64,000 bases of DNA from Deltaproteobacteria bacterium Ga0077539. Lineage in GTDB: Bacteria > Myxococcota_A > Polyangia > Polyangiales > Ga0077539. The translations under genes were made by a program, and so were the position numbers. The notes beneath the pieces are model-generated. The model saw only the letters and a program-made list of their open reading frames with translations, had not been told where the DNA came from and made no database searches. Position 1 is the stretch's first letter. Every line of letters starts with the position of its first letter. The stretch is from positions 62,001-126,000 of the forward strand of contig LNEO01000108.1 in NCBI GenBank assembly GCA_001465015.1. The letters are read 5' to 3'. Positions 42,375-51,196 of this stretch are shown here, in pieces.

Positions 42375-43385
42375 GTGATTCTCAAGAGAACGTTCGTCGC
42401 GTTGGGAGCGCTCTCCGCGGCAGTCATCCTGCAACCGAAGCCGGCGTCGGCGCAGAGCGAAGCGGAGGTCGCTGCCCGTCGGCTGCTCGTCGAGCAAGCG
42501 CAGCAAGCGCGGACCGCTGGCGATCACGCCCGCGCGCTCGAGCAAGCGCGACGGGCTGGAGAAATCCAGATGACTCCGTCGCTGAGGTTCTTCATCGCCG
42601 AGGAGCACGCCGCGCTCGACCACGTCGGCGAGGCTTTCGGGACAGCGGACCTTTGCGTTCGCGAAGCCGAGCGCGACCCGGCCCTCCGCAACCGGGACGC
42701 GATCCTCGCCGGCTGCCGTGGGGTGATGGACACGCTCCGCTCGCGCATCGCGATCATTGTCGTACGTGTTCCACAGCCAGCGCCTCAGGGACTGTCGATC
42801 CTGGTTCAGGGGCAGCCACTGGCGGCGAGTTCCTACGATCGACCGATGGTGGTCGCAGCGGGGAGCATCGCTGTCGAGGCTACTGCTCAGGGGCAGCCTC
42901 CCTTTCGGACCACTGTGACCCTCGCGGCCGGGGCATCAGAGGACGTACAGATCGCGCTTCAGCCCAGCGCCACCGGTGGACAGCCCCGGGTTATCCCGTC
43001 CCCTCCCCCGCGCCGCGGCAACCCCACTCTCGTGGTGGCAGGCGCCGTGACCGCAGGCGTCGGCGCGGCCACAATGATCGCCTCCGCTGTGACCTTCGCG
43101 ATGCGCAACAGCGCCCTGGGCAATTGCACCATTCAGCCCGATCGAATTGTGTGTCCCTCGCAAATGGACGCGGATCGCGCCGCGGGCGGCGGGACGTTCA
43201 ACACCTTGACCAACGTGCTCCTCCCAGTGGGTGCAGCGCTGACCGCTGGTGGCGCTGCGCTCCTTGTCGTGGGGCTCGTCTCTGGCGGCCCTCGCGAGGG
43301 TGCGCGAGCAGCGCGTCGAGGCACTTGGATGTCCGTGGCTCCGAGGACTGACGGCGTAGGACTGACAGTGGGAGGTTCGCTGTGA
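42375..43385 (+). CDS. Exported TPR/PEGA-like protein with two C-terminal membrane helices
   Basis: The 336-aa protein starts at GTG 42375 after AAGGAG (42359-42364); the longer open frame has no signal peptide. The signal is LKRTFVALGALSAAVILQPK, cleaved near ASAQ. A TPR-like part (about 30-115, QARTAGDHARALEQARRAGE) precedes a PEGA-like part (about 135-200). Two hydrophobic helices (LVVAGAVTAGVGAATMIASA and VLLPVGAALTAGGAALLVVG) match the layout of the protein at 27173. There is no kinase gene beside it. Its stop overlaps the Cys-rich lipoprotein start (GTGA), so the two are co-translated. Confidence 0.75.
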   Translation: MILKRTFVALGALSAAVILQPKPASAQSEAEVAARRLLVEQAQQARTAGDHARALEQARRAGEIQMTPSLRFFIAEEHAALDHVGEAFGTADLCVREAERDPALRNRDAILAGCRGVMDTLRSRIAIIVVRVPQPAPQGLSILVQGQPLAASSYDRPMVVAAGSIAVEATAQGQPPFRTTVTLAAGASEDVQIALQPSATGGQPRVIPSPPPRRGNPTLVVAGAVTAGVGAATMIASAVTFAMRNSALGNCTIQPDRIVCPSQMDADRAAGGGTFNTLTNVLLPVGAALTAGGAALLVVGLVSGGPREGARAARRGTWMSVAPRTDGVGLTVGGSL

Positions 43386-44422
43386 AGATCGAGGACGCGC
43401 GCGGGATGCTCCTTCGAACGGTGCTGCTGCTGGCTCTCGTCGCCCAAGGGTGTGCGTATCCCTCGACCATCGTGGTCGAAGACCCGACAGACTCTGGCGT
43501 CGAGAGCGATGTGCCCGCGATGGACGCGGGGTCGGACACCGCCTCGCCGGTGGACGTGCGACTGACAGATCAGAGCACGACCATGACCTGTCCTCCGGGC
43601 CTCGCAGACTGCGACGGCAACGCGATGAACGGCTGCGAGGCGGTTCTGAGCACCGACGTGAACAACTGCGGAGCGTGCCGAAACGTCTGCGTCGAGCGTC
43701 CAAACGGCACGCCGATTTGCGCTTCGAGTGTGTGCGAGACCCGCTGCACCCCTGGGTTCGAGAACTGCGACGGCAACGTGATGAACGGCTGCGAGGTCAA
43801 CACGACCATCAACCCTGCGTCCTGCGGGTCCTGTGGGCGACCGTGCCCCATGGGACAACAGTGCACCGACGGAACGTGCGGCTGTCCTGTGGGTACGACG
43901 CACTGCGCGACCGCGGGTGTGTGCGCGGACTTCGCGACAGACAACCGACACTGCGGACGATGCGACTTCGCCTGCCCCGCAGGGCAATTCTGCTCAGCCG
44001 GCATGTGCATGGCCATGTGCGGCGCAGGGACAACGCGATGCGGGACTCTGTGCGTGAACCTGCAGACCGACAGGAGCAACTGCGGCAGCTGCGGGACGAC
44101 GTGCCCGACGAACAACACCTGCTCGGCGGGGACGTGCCGATGCGCCGCGCCCTACACCGTTTGCTCGGGGGCGTGCGTGCTGCTCTCGAGCACAAACAGC
44201 CACTGCGGAGCTTGCGGCACGGCGTGCCCTCGCAACGCGACCTGCTCGTCGAGCATCTGCCGGTGCCCGACCGGGCTGACGCTCTGCAGCAATCGTGGCG
44301 TGTTGACCTGCGTGGACCTCGCGACGGACGAAGCGAACTGCGGGACCTGCGGGACCGTGTGTCCGTTGACAACGTTCTGCTCGAGTCGCGTGTGCCGCCC
44401 GTTCGTCATCGTCACGGGTTGA
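43382..44422 (+). CDS. Cys-rich repeat lipoprotein (Stig1-like repeats)
   Basis: The 346-aa protein has a lipoprotein signal (MLLRTVLLLALVAQGC) and a short Asp/Val/Ser linker, then six to seven Cys-rich units of about 40 residues: CDGNAMNGCE, NNCGACRNVC, CVDLATDEANCGTCGTVCP. These resemble the Stig1/tryptophan-less Cys repeats frequent in myxobacterial lipoproteins. Many disulfides are expected, so it is an extracellular or outer-surface protein. Co-translated with the upstream TPR/PEGA protein through GTGA. Confidence 0.85.
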   Translation: MKIEDARGMLLRTVLLLALVAQGCAYPSTIVVEDPTDSGVESDVPAMDAGSDTASPVDVRLTDQSTTMTCPPGLADCDGNAMNGCEAVLSTDVNNCGACRNVCVERPNGTPICASSVCETRCTPGFENCDGNVMNGCEVNTTINPASCGSCGRPCPMGQQCTDGTCGCPVGTTHCATAGVCADFATDNRHCGRCDFACPAGQFCSAGMCMAMCGAGTTRCGTLCVNLQTDRSNCGSCGTTCPTNNTCSAGTCRCAAPYTVCSGACVLLSSTNSHCGACGTACPRNATCSSSICRCPTGLTLCSNRGVLTCVDLATDEANCGTCGTVCPLTTFCSSRVCRPFVIVTG

Positions 44423-44493
44423 GCGCGCCACGGCAGAGTAAACCGAAGGCCACGAAGGGAGTAGACCGTCTGTCCGCTGGGGCGCGGGCGGCG

Positions 44494-45543
44494 CTACTCG
44501 AGCTTCGTTGACCGTGATTCGCGCGGGATTTCGTCGGCAAGCGACTCGAGCGTGACGTCGTGCGCGCCGTCAGCCGCGCGCCAGACGACGACGAGGCGAG
44601 CGCCGTCGACGAAGTGTGCCTGCCTCGGCGACCGCTGAGCCTTCTCGATGCACCGGATCGCGCGAGACGGAGCGATCGCACCGAACGCCTCGAGGTCGAT
44701 CGCGCGAAGGTCATAGAGCCTTACGCCGGGGAGCGACGTCTTTCGGCACTCTACGAGCAGCTCGTCGCTCCCCGCGATGGCGGGGGCCTCGGAAAACAGC
44801 CACGAATCCAAGCGGCTCTGCGCCATGTGCCCGAGCTCCCGCAGAGTCGCGCGGTCGAAGAAGCGAAGCCAGTACTGCCAACCGTCGACAAACTGCGAAC
44901 GCGTCTGCACGACGACGTAGGGTCCGCTCACGATCATCTGCTCGACATACTCCTCCCTCCTCGACGACTCCGTGCCTGGTTCGATGGCGACGGTCCTCTT
45001 GGGATACACGTCCCGTGGATTGGACACGTCGAACACGAGCCATCGAGGATCGAAGTGGCCCAGCACCGTGTCGATACAGAGCAAGCGATCACCGTCGATG
45101 CACACCGCACAGACGTTGCTATGCGCGTTTCGCTCCTGTGGATCCGCCAGGGGTGCGAGGACGCCCCATCGCGCGGCTGGAGCTTCGAGGTCGAACGACA
45201 CGAGGCGACCGGCCTCGAGCGTTCCCCCGACGAAGAGCACGTTGTCCTTCAGCGCGCAGCGCGGCGTAGGGGAGACGAAGGAAGTCGGAATCGGCACTGA
45301 TCGAAGGAGCGAGGGCTCACCATCGAAAGCGCCACGCCACTGCTCGAAGACGTATCGCGCGGCGTTTGGATGAGCGTCCGGCGCGAGCCGCACTCGAACG
45401 TCGGTGTCGGTCTCGAGCACCGCGAACCAATCGTCGTAGAGCGTCTCTCGGTAGGTGCTGGAGCACTCCGTGAGCCTCGTCCCGTCCGATCGAAACATCG
45501 CGGTACCACGACGAACTGGCAGCAAAAATCCACGATCTACCAC
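44494..45543 (-). CDS. Protein of unknown function, possible beta-propeller
   Basis: The 349-aa protein starts at GTG 45543-45541; no signal peptide. Strand-rich units such as LKDNVLFVGGTLEAGRLVSF, GDRLLCIDTVLGHFDPRWLV, GPYVVVQTRSQFVDG and GARLVVVWRAADG recur at intervals of about 45 residues and suggest a propeller, without a named repeat family. It is divergent from aroKB. Confidence 0.65.
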   Translation of the reverse strand: MVDRGFLLPVRRGTAMFRSDGTRLTECSSTYRETLYDDWFAVLETDTDVRVRLAPDAHPNAARYVFEQWRGAFDGEPSLLRSVPIPTSFVSPTPRCALKDNVLFVGGTLEAGRLVSFDLEAPAARWGVLAPLADPQERNAHSNVCAVCIDGDRLLCIDTVLGHFDPRWLVFDVSNPRDVYPKRTVAIEPGTESSRREEYVEQMIVSGPYVVVQTRSQFVDGWQYWLRFFDRATLRELGHMAQSRLDSWLFSEAPAIAGSDELLVECRKTSLPGVRLYDLRAIDLEAFGAIAPSRAIRCIEKAQRSPRQAHFVDGARLVVVWRAADGAHDVTLESLADEIPRESRSTKLE

Positions 45544-45709
45544 GGTTGCTCCTCACGGTTGCGGGCGACGGGCTCTGCCCCGGCGCGGCATCGCAAGGTA
45601 CCGTGAACGTCACACGCCACGAGCACACCCCAGGGAGATATCCCGAGAAGCTCAGTCCGCGTGTCGCCAACCGAGGGCGGAGCCGCTATGTTGCGAGGGT
45701 CACACCGAC
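45544..45709. other. Divergent intergenic region upstream of aroKB
   Basis: It contains copy B of the dispersed repeat at its right side. No gene is visible. Confidence 0.5.
45658..45692 (+). repeat. Dispersed intergenic repeat, copy B
   Basis: CGCGTGTCGCCAACCGAGGG then CGGAGCCGCTATGTT ends 17 bases before the aroKB GTG. TCGCCA (45664-45669) and TATGTT (45687-45692) are 17 bp apart, so here the repeat could serve as the aroKB promoter. Confidence 0.65.
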
Positions 45710-47302
45710 GTGCCGCGCCGAAAGCCGATCTTGTTGTGGGGCCCTCCCGCCGCGGGAAAGAGCGCCCTCTCCCTCGCCCTCTCCCGAACCCTCCAACGCC
45801 CCCGACACGACACAGACGACGAGATCGCTCGGCGCGAAGGCGCGCCGGTGCGAGAAGTTTTTTTGCGAGAGCGCGAATGGGGGTTTCGCCAGATCGAATC
45901 GCGGCTCGTCCGCGAGATGATCGACAGCGATGACGGCCGCGTCGTCTCTCTCGGCGGCGGCGCGCTGCTGGACCCCGCGCTGCGACGCTCGGCGCTCGAC
46001 CGCGCGTGGGTGCTCGCGCTCGATGCCTCGCCGAAGGAGCTCTTCTCGCGGATCGCGAGAGAGCCCGAATCGCGACCGTTGCTTCAGGGCGCAGACGAGT
46101 CGCGCGTCGCAGCGCTGATTGCACAACGAGGATCGGCGTACCTCGAGGCGCACGCTCGGATCGACTCTGCGGGCTCGCCGGAGACGGTCCTCGCACGAGC
46201 GCTCGACGCGCTGGACGTCCTCGAACGCGAGCGCGTCGTCGCGGTGGGTCTCGGCGAGCGCACATACACCGTGCGCTTCGCGGCGCTCGATTCACTGGCC
46301 GATCGCGCGGCGGCGCTCAGCCCCGCACCGAGCGCGACGCTCGTCGCAACGGACCGCAACGTGCTCGGCGCGCCTGGGGTTTCGACGGCGATCCACGCGC
46401 TCTCGCCGCGCGCCACAGTTGTGTACGACGGCCATGGAGACCACGAAAAGACCGTCCAAGGCGTCTCTCGACTGTGGGACGCCGCGCTCGGCGCAGCGCT
46501 CGATCGCCGCGCGGTCCTCTGCGCGATCGGCGGAGGCGCGGTTTCAGACCTCACTGGCTTCGCGGCCTCGACGCTGCTGCGTGGTGTTCGCTTCATCACC
46601 GCGCCGACGACAGTGCTCTCGATGGCTGACGCCTCGGTCGGAGGAAAGACCGGCGTCGACCACGCGCTCGGAAAGAACTTGATCGGGTCCTTTCATCAAC
46701 CGTCCCTCGTTCTTTGCGACACGCGCACGCTCGAGACGTTGCCGCTCAGCGAGCGAAGATCAGGCCTGGCCGAAGTGGCGAAGATCGCCGCGATCGCAGA
46801 CGAGGGCTTGTTCTCGGCCATCGAGTCGGACGCAGCCGCGCTCGCGCGTGGTGACATCGCGGCCATCGATCGATGGCTTCCGGACGCGGTGCGCGTCAAG
46901 GCGCGCGTCGTCGCAGAAGACGAGCGTGAAGAGGGGGGGCGAGCGGCGCTCAACTTCGGCCACACGCTCGGGCACGCGATCGAGTCCGCGTCGGGCTACT
47001 CGCTCGCGCACGGCCACTGCGTCGCGCTCGGGATGCGCGCGGCCGCGAGGATCGCGACGGCGCGAGGCGCCTCGCCGCACGTGTCCGAGCGCATCGAAGC
47101 GTTGCTCGATCGCCTGGAGCTGCCGCAGTCCCTCCCCGCGGCGCTCGATCGCGCGGCGGTGAAAGACGCGCTCGGCCGAGACAAGAAGCGCGCGGACAAC
47201 TCGCTTCGATTCGTGCTCTGCCACAAGATCGGCTCCTTCGAGCTGAGCGCCGTACCGCTCGACGCCGCGATGGACGCGCTCGCGACGCTCGAGAGGACCT
47301 AA
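45710..47302 (+). CDS. aroKB: Bifunctional shikimate kinase / 3-dehydroquinate synthase (AroK-AroB fusion)
   Basis: One 530-aa chain joins two shikimate-pathway enzymes that act at steps 5 and 2. Residues 1 to about 165 are shikimate kinase: Walker A GPPAAGKS (11-18), DTDDE (34-38), SLGGGALL. Residues about 175-530 are dehydroquinate synthase: AIGGGAVSDLTGFAASTLLR, APTTVLSMADASVGGKTGVD, GKNLIGSFHQP, AEVAKIAAI, and FGHTLGHAIE with metal-ligand His residues. The start is GTG 45710 (VPRRKPILLWG). AroKB fusions are known, for example in Thermotoga. All key residues are present in both halves, so both activities are expected. Confidence 0.93.
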   Translation: MPRRKPILLWGPPAAGKSALSLALSRTLQRPRHDTDDEIARREGAPVREVFLREREWGFRQIESRLVREMIDSDDGRVVSLGGGALLDPALRRSALDRAWVLALDASPKELFSRIAREPESRPLLQGADESRVAALIAQRGSAYLEAHARIDSAGSPETVLARALDALDVLERERVVAVGLGERTYTVRFAALDSLADRAAALSPAPSATLVATDRNVLGAPGVSTAIHALSPRATVVYDGHGDHEKTVQGVSRLWDAALGAALDRRAVLCAIGGGAVSDLTGFAASTLLRGVRFITAPTTVLSMADASVGGKTGVDHALGKNLIGSFHQPSLVLCDTRTLETLPLSERRSGLAEVAKIAAIADEGLFSAIESDAAALARGDIAAIDRWLPDAVRVKARVVAEDEREEGGRAALNFGHTLGHAIESASGYSLAHGHCVALGMRAAARIATARGASPHVSERIEALLDRLELPQSLPAALDRAAVKDALGRDKKRADNSLRFVLCHKIGSFELSAVPLDAAMDALATLERT

Positions 47303-47396
47303 GGGTGGGCGGTGGTCGGATTCTGTTACCCGTGTCGGCGCGACTCTGCTCGAAATTCGCAAGGCGGATGAGCGCGGCGTACCATTGCGGATCACG

Positions 47397-48242
47397 ATGA
47401 CCACAACGCTCGTCCGCCGTTTGGGCTCGACCGCATTGCTCGTCTCCACCGCGTTCGTGCTCGGAGCGTGCGCGCCGAACCTCGCGAGCGTCGAGATTCG
47501 TCAGCTCGTGGTGGCTCAGCCCAACCCTCAAATCCCGGGCCTTTGCTCCGCTTCGGCGGACCCCAACGCGCCCAAAGTGCTGACGAGCGTGCTCGACGTC
47601 GCGCTGCGCGACAACTACGTCGCGCTCGCGCTCGTGCAGAACAACATGTTTCGCTCGAGGTCGGTCGATCTCAATCGCCCCGACACGCGCTCGGTCTTCG
47701 CGCGACACGTCGACATCGAGCTGACGACGTCGGCGGGGGGTATGTTGGCGCTGCCCGGCGGAGCTCCAGCGTTTTATCGCGTTCCTCTGCGCGGAGACTT
47801 GATCGAGACCGCGCCGGGCGGTCTTCCGGGCTTCGCAGTGCTCGAGATTCCGGTGATCACCGCGGCGCAAGGCGCTGCGCTGCGCGATCGCCTCGGATGC
47901 ACGGGGTTCGCAGCGGGAGCTCCGCCCGAGCCCTTCTGCCGCAACGACTCGATCACCGTGCAGGTCACGCTTCGACCAGAGTTTCAGACGTTGGGCGGCG
48001 ACGTGCTTTCGTCCATGCGCGACGCGACGTGGAACAACGTCAGGCCCTACTCGTTTCCCCTCACCGTGTGCTGCGGGTGTCTCCTGACGATCCCCGTCGG
48101 CTTCAACGCCGCGTGCCAGGCGGCGATGGGAACCATGGCGATGACGCAGATCAACGGAGCGTGCTTCGTCGGACAGGACAGCCCCGTTCCCTGCACGACC
48201 TGCGGATCGGCGCCGCAGTGCCAACGCACGGGCTGCCCCTGA
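47397..48242 (+). CDS. Lipoprotein of unknown function
   Basis: The 281-aa protein has a signal MTTTLVRRLGSTALLVSTAF and lipobox LGAC. The body is beta-rich with ten or so Cys, several in the last 60 residues (TVCCGCLLTI, CTTCGSAPQCQRTGCP). No family is recognised. TACCAT at 47380-47385 lies eleven bases before the ATG, as at gnd. It is convergent with the J-domain gene. Confidence 0.75.
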   Translation: MTTTLVRRLGSTALLVSTAFVLGACAPNLASVEIRQLVVAQPNPQIPGLCSASADPNAPKVLTSVLDVALRDNYVALALVQNNMFRSRSVDLNRPDTRSVFARHVDIELTTSAGGMLALPGGAPAFYRVPLRGDLIETAPGGLPGFAVLEIPVITAAQGAALRDRLGCTGFAAGAPPEPFCRNDSITVQVTLRPEFQTLGGDVLSSMRDATWNNVRPYSFPLTVCCGCLLTIPVGFNAACQAAMGTMAMTQINGACFVGQDSPVPCTTCGSAPQCQRTGCP

Positions 48243-48250
48243 CCGCTGCG

Positions 48251-49084
48251 CTACACCGCGCGCTCTCGTAGCCGCTCGTAGCCAGACTTGAGTCGAACGA
48301 ATCGCCGCGACGCCTCGGGGTCGTCCGGGCGGCGATCGGGATGCGAAGAGAACGCAACACTGCGCCACGCTTCTTCGAGCGCGCGCAGGCGCACCGGCCA
48401 GCCGAGGCCAGCTTCGTCGAGAAACGACCGCTCGTCGTCGTCGAGATCGTCGAGCGCCGAACCACCGAACGGCGCGCTCGATCCATCGCCGAACACCTCG
48501 CGCGGGTCGATCCGTTCGCCTGCGTTTTTCCAGACAGAATCGCGATGACCGTCGCGCCCACCGTAGCTCGCCGCAGGCCGCGTCGGCTCGCTCGCCTCGA
48601 GCAGGACGCCGCGATCGTGCGCCTGGCGGGCGAGCTCTGCGAGGACGTCGGCGTACGCGGCCTCGCGAGTGCCCATGCGAAGCGCCACCGCGTAGTGGCT
48701 GCTGCGACCGACGCGCTCGACGAGCGCGACAAACGCCCGAAGCGCGTCAGGACCGTGCTCGTCGTCGCTCAGCAACGTCGGGACGTCGAGGTCGATCGCC
48801 ACCGTGACGACCCCGGCCTGCTCGAGGGGCGTGCCCTGCTCGTCCGCGAAGAGCACGAGCACCCCGCGCCCCGCATCGACGCGCGCGACGAGCCGGAGCA
48901 TCGCGTCGGTCTCCTCGCGCACGGTGTGGAGCACGTCGCGCGCGCCTTCGCGCAACGCAGCCCAGTCGTGGGGCCAGCCCGTCGAATCGCACTCGGAGAC
49001 GAGCGTCGCCAGCGCGCGAAGCGCCGTCGTCGCGACGATCTGCGCTTTGAATTTTCTCAGCACCGAGGCCGAGTGTACGGCCAT
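48251..49084 (-). CDS. C-terminal J-domain protein
   Basis: The 277-aa protein starts at ATG 49084-49082. The last 75 residues resemble a J domain: LDEAGLGWPVRLRALEEAWR, then HPD (248-250) and a helix (RRFVRLKSGYERLRERAV) to the end. J domains stimulate the ATPase of DnaK through HPD. The first 190 residues (helical, LVARVDAGRGVLVLFADEQG, AGVVTVAIDLDVPTLL) are not recognised. A C-terminal J domain with no Gly/Phe or zinc-finger region is type III and points to a specialised co-chaperone. It is probably cytoplasmic. Confidence 0.8.
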   Translation of the reverse strand: MAVHSASVLRKFKAQIVATTALRALATLVSECDSTGWPHDWAALREGARDVLHTVREETDAMLRLVARVDAGRGVLVLFADEQGTPLEQAGVVTVAIDLDVPTLLSDDEHGPDALRAFVALVERVGRSSHYAVALRMGTREAAYADVLAELARQAHDRGVLLEASEPTRPAASYGGRDGHRDSVWKNAGERIDPREVFGDGSSAPFGGSALDDLDDDERSFLDEAGLGWPVRLRALEEAWRSVAFSSHPDRRPDDPEASRRFVRLKSGYERLRERAV

Positions 49085-49125
49085 TGAACGCGAGCGGCGC
49101 GCCCCCCGAACAGTCGACCGTCCGC

Positions 49126-50565
49126 TCAGCGAACGAAGTTCAAATGCTGGATCTGGCCGCCGCCAGCGTCGATGTAGAGGTCGAACCCGTCTCGCCGGAC
49201 CGAGAAGAAGCCGCTCGAGGCCATCATCCCGCCACCTCCGCCGCAGATCTGTGTCAGGCGGATCAGCGAACCGCCCGTGACGTAGCTGAAGTTCACGCGC
49301 TGAGGCGTCCCACCAGGGCCGGTCTCGACGTTGAACTGCATCTCTCCGCGAGAGATCTGAACGGCGTATCGCACGCCCATGATCGGCGGCGTCGAGCCAC
49401 CGCCGTAGAAGATGAGTTCGCGCAGCTGGTAGTAGCCGTCGACGAGCGTTCCGCCGCTGCCCGAAGGAGGCGTCCCGAACGCGGAGCGCACCGGCGCGAA
49501 GAGCATCGATGGGGGGACGGAGTTGCAGGCCACCGGACCGGCGTCGCTGACGCCGCCGCCATCGACGCAACGCGGGTTGGCCGCGCACGAGAGCGATCCG
49601 CTCACACTGCAGATGCATTGAGTGCAGCCGTCCCGAGACAGCCACGACATTCCTGGCGGGATCGAAGAGCCATCGGGCGCACGGCAGACAACGACACCGC
49701 CATCGGCGCAGCGCGGGTTCGTCGCGCACGAGAGCGATCCGCTCGGGCTGCAGAAGCACTGCGTGCATCCGTCTCGGGACGACCACGATGTTCCCGCGAG
49801 GATCGAAGAGCCATCGGGCGCGCGGCAGACCACGACCCCGCTGTCGAAGCACCCCGGCCGCGTCGCGCACGAAAGCGACCCCGAGCGATCGCAGGTGCAC
49901 GACGTGCAGCGATCGGGCGACGTCCACGTCCCGCCAATGGGGAGCGGCGTTCCATCCGGCGCACTGCACACCGTCGGCGTGCCTCCGTCCGTGCAACCTC
50001 CGGTGGGAGCGCATCGCGCAGCGCCGCCGGGCGTCACGCAGCTGCAGCTGAAGCATCGATCGCGCGTGATGATCGTCGAGCCCACCGGCACCGGCGTCCC
50101 ATCGGGCGCGAAGCAAACCGGTGGCGGTGGGAGACCACCGTCCATGCAGTTGGGTCGCGTCCCGCATTCGAGCGATCCACCGCCAGCGCAGAAGCAGCTC
50201 GTGCAGCCGTCCGGAGACAGCCATGTCGCGCCCGCCGGAAGCGGCGTACCGTCGGGCGCGCGGCACACTGGTGGCGGAGGCGGTGGCGGTGGCGGAGGCG
50301 GCGTCACCACGTCGTCGCAGACGAGCAGCGTGCACGAGAGAAAGCCGTTCATCCCGCACGCGCACGTGTTGCAGCCGTCGAAGAAGCTCTCACCGACCGC
50401 CAACACCCGTCCGTCGGGCAGCCGACATCCGCCAGGCGCGTCTATCGTCGGAACGTCCGGAGGTGGTCCGCCACCGTCCCCATTGGGTCGGATCGCGACG
50501 CCGCATCCCGCGAGCGTCCAAAGAAGAACAACCCAGGCCCACGCGCCGATCGCCTTGCGGTTCAT
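49126..50565 (-). CDS. VWC-like Cys-rich repeat lipoprotein with polyproline tract
   Basis: The 479-aa protein starts at ATG 50565-50563: GGAG lies just upstream, while an in-frame ATG at 50577 has no such site. MNRKAIGAWAWVVLLWTLAG then Cys is a lipoprotein signal. Six units of about 45 residues follow (from about residue 50 to 330), each like CRAPDGSSIPPGMSWLSRDG then CTQCICSVSGSLSC, a VWC/pacifastin-like pattern. A run of eleven Pro lies after the first unit. The C-terminal 140 residues form another domain (DGYYQLRELIFYGGGSTPPI, RDGFDLYIDAGGGQIQHLNF) found elsewhere in myxobacterial secretomes as far as I can judge. Outer-surface location likely; role unknown. Confidence 0.82.
   Translation of the reverse strand: MNRKAIGAWAWVVLLWTLAGCGVAIRPNGDGGGPPPDVPTIDAPGGCRLPDGRVLAVGESFFDGCNTCACGMNGFLSCTLLVCDDVVTPPPPPPPPPPPVCRAPDGTPLPAGATWLSPDGCTSCFCAGGGSLECGTRPNCMDGGLPPPPVCFAPDGTPVPVGSTIITRDRCFSCSCVTPGGAARCAPTGGCTDGGTPTVCSAPDGTPLPIGGTWTSPDRCTSCTCDRSGSLSCATRPGCFDSGVVVCRAPDGSSILAGTSWSSRDGCTQCFCSPSGSLSCATNPRCADGGVVVCRAPDGSSIPPGMSWLSRDGCTQCICSVSGSLSCAANPRCVDGGGVSDAGPVACNSVPPSMLFAPVRSAFGTPPSGSGGTLVDGYYQLRELIFYGGGSTPPIMGVRYAVQISRGEMQFNVETGPGGTPQRVNFSYVTGGSLIRLTQICGGGGGMMASSGFFSVRRDGFDLYIDAGGGQIQHLNFVR
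49565..50415 (-). repeat. Six VWC-like in-frame repeats
   Basis: Two of the units are nearly identical in DNA (around 49590-49700 and 49720-49820), with repeated stretches such as CGCGCGGCAGAC/CGCACGGCAGAC and GAAGAGCCATCGGGCGC on the plus strand. This points to recent duplication. Confidence 0.75.
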
Positions 50566-50755
50566 TGGAGTCTCCATCGTTTCGAAGAATCAATTGGCCC
50601 AGCACGATCCGGGCCGAAGCGACCGAACTGTCCCACATCACCCGCAAATTCGCGAATCGGCGCAGGATCGCGCCGGGACCCGAAAACCGGTCCGCGACAG
50701 CCGCGACGGCACCTCCCCGACGACGGCACGTCGTGGCACAACGCAGCGAACAAGC

Positions 50756-51196
50756 ATGGACGAGATCAAGAACGAACCCGGCAAGACGCCGTTCGACCGC
50801 ATCGGAGGCGCAGACGTTGTTCGCGCGCTCGTCGAGCGGTTCTACGACGCGATGGAGAAGCACGAACCCGCCTTGGCGGCGCTTCACGAGCTCGACGCGG
50901 ACAAGCGCGTCTCGCGAGGCGCACGCGATCGGTTCGCGCTGTTTCTCATCGGCTGGCTGGGCGGACCGCAGGACTACATCGCGCAGCACGGCCATCCGCG
51001 ACTTCGCATGCGACACGGACGCGTTCCGGTCGACTCACAGATGCGCGACGCCTGGACCCGCGCGATGTCGCGCGCCATGGACGAGAGCGGCGTCACCGGT
51101 CCCATCCGCGCGTTTCTCGACAGCAAGTTCGCCGAGCTCGCGGACTTTCTCCGCAACACGCCCGACAAGCCTGCACCCAACAGCCAGACCCCGTGA
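50756..51196 (+). CDS. Group II truncated haemoglobin (TrHbO-like)
   Basis: The 146-aa protein matches the 2-on-2 globin family. It has FDRIGGADVVRALVERFYDA at the N-terminus and FALFLIGWLGGPQDYI in the E helix region. GHPRLRMRH carries the proximal His, followed by RDAWTRAMSRAMDE with the group II Trp. Functions proposed for the group include O2 or NO handling and redox protection. The stop overlaps the MFS start by four bases (GTGA, 51193-51196), so they are co-translated. Confidence 0.92.
   Translation: MDEIKNEPGKTPFDRIGGADVVRALVERFYDAMEKHEPALAALHELDADKRVSRGARDRFALFLIGWLGGPQDYIAQHGHPRLRMRHGRVPVDSQMRDAWTRAMSRAMDESGVTGPIRAFLDSKFAELADFLRNTPDKPAPNSQTP

Noticed and set aside
49084-51192. Long plus-strand open frame running from 49084 into the MFS gene
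   Set aside because: Only the part from GTG 51193 is hydrophobic MFS sequence; the upstream part is the shadow of the VWC lipoprotein and globin genes.
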